From: Ditylenchus dipsaci
Lineage: Eukaryota; Nematoda; Chromadorea; Rhabditida; Anguinidae
Assembly (NCBI GenBank): GCA_004194705.1
Contig: SADC01000189.1
Span: forward strand, 62,001-126,000
DNA length: 64,000 nt
Direction: 5' to 3'
In this document: positions 63,267 through 64,000 of the stretch, piece after piece
Numbering within the stretch: the stretch's first letter is position 1
Layout of the letters: each line of letters opens with the position of its first letter
Made by a program: the position numbers and the translations under genes
Notes under the pieces: generated by a model
What the model was told of the DNA's origin: nothing
Databases searched by the model: none
The model's input: the letters and a program-made list of their open reading frames with translations, nothing else

Positions 63267-64000
63267 TTTTTGAGATTTTGACTGTGCAATAAACTTAGAT
63301 CACCAGATCACCTTTCGGTTGAAGCCTTCAAAATATGGAGCAGACCAACTGGTTTTTTGAGGGTATAAATAAAAGAAAAAGACGACGGTCCGTATGAAAT
63401 GCTAATTTGTGCAGTAGTCTAATTTAGATGATGATGAGCCATTGAGGAAAGGTTTCCGCCTAGGCAGACAAATAAAAACCGTGTTTTGTCTTTTTCTTCT
63501 CTTTCCAAAATTCAATTCTTCTTTTACTTCAAACAGAGAAAGCGCCTCACACAAAACATTATTATTATTGGCTGGCAAGCACAAATTTATTGCCTGATGC
63601 CATGCGAAATAGACAGCGACCGACAAAGGGTACTAGTAGTTGTAGTAGGAGCAGCAAAAACACTAGAACAATAAGAAAATGACATAAAAAGGGCTCAGGG
63701 GGAGGACACTGTTGATGCGTCATTCATTTAACACAGCTGCAATAGGGATAAATAACTTTAATTAAAATTAGGTTAATAAAATTTGTAAAAAACCCAATTT
63801 GGTAAAACACAGCCGTGTAAATAATCAAAATAAAACCCCTCGAGTTCGATCCCCAGCTGAATCCGACTTTTTTTAACGTTTTTGCCAATTAAACCAATTA
63901 AAAAAGCCACAAAAACGATCGAAATTAATTTTACGAGTCGATTTTCACCAAGTTTCACCAATAAGATTCAGAAAAAATAGAGTGTCGTTATATCGGGAAC
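63267..64000. other. Right-edge stretch in intron of the SALL-like gene
   Basis: Unique DNA with a patch at 63400-63680 and a tRNA-like GAGTTCGATCCCC at about 63842. The last bases (GTGTCGTTATATCGGGAAC) look like the start of another pogo-like element. No zinc-finger exon is present. Confidence 0.35.

Noticed and set aside
63267..64000. Next exon (zinc fingers) of the SALL-like gene
   Set aside because: No C-x2-C or H-x3-H pattern in any frame that I can find; presumably beyond the window.

Overview
The window comes from a nematode nuclear genome. The clearest sign is a major sperm protein (MSP) gene copy, because MSP is a nematode-specific family. Genes with many short introns (about 45-65 nt) and AT-rich, repeat-packed non-coding DNA fit this. 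The genome is far more repeat-rich than Caenorhabditis; an enoplean/dorylaimian worm such as a mermithid is a guess only. There is no prokaryotic, plasmid or phage signature.

Layout. (1) 1-23.8 kb, plus strand: the 3' part of a ubiquilin gene (central and distal STI1 repeats and the C-terminal UBA domain) in eleven visible coding exons; the ubiquitin-like N-terminus lies left of the window. (2) Its first visible intron (334-13099, 12.8 kb) contains three minus-strand genes: a nine-exon beta-tubulin (2822-4553), a broken two-exon MSP copy (7717-8147) and a seven-exon L-type cyclin (8489-9893). (3) 23.8-52.1 kb: no gene recognised; fold-back elements, tRNA-derived relics and patches of unique sequence. 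(4) 52.2-62.0 kb, plus strand: three 5' exons of a gene carrying the RRKQAKPQ motif typical of spalt-like (SALL) zinc-finger repressors. It continues past the right edge and has a 9.1-kb first intron.

At least three single bases appear to be missing from otherwise well-preserved exons (one in beta-tubulin, two in ubiquilin). Each fits loss of one base from a short homopolymer and each is implied independently by exon phase or total coding length. They look more like consensus errors than decay. The MSP copy has different lesions (a nonsense codon and a probable 4-nt loss) and is probably a real pseudogene.

The non-coding DNA is dominated by palindromic, protein-less elements: a family ending in ACCGTATTT-type termini whose subterminal words differ between elements but match between the two arms of each element; a pogo/Tigger-like family ending in TACAGT; several long fold-backs, some nested inside each other; and short minisatellites. 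I found no transposase, reverse transcriptase or other element-encoded protein.
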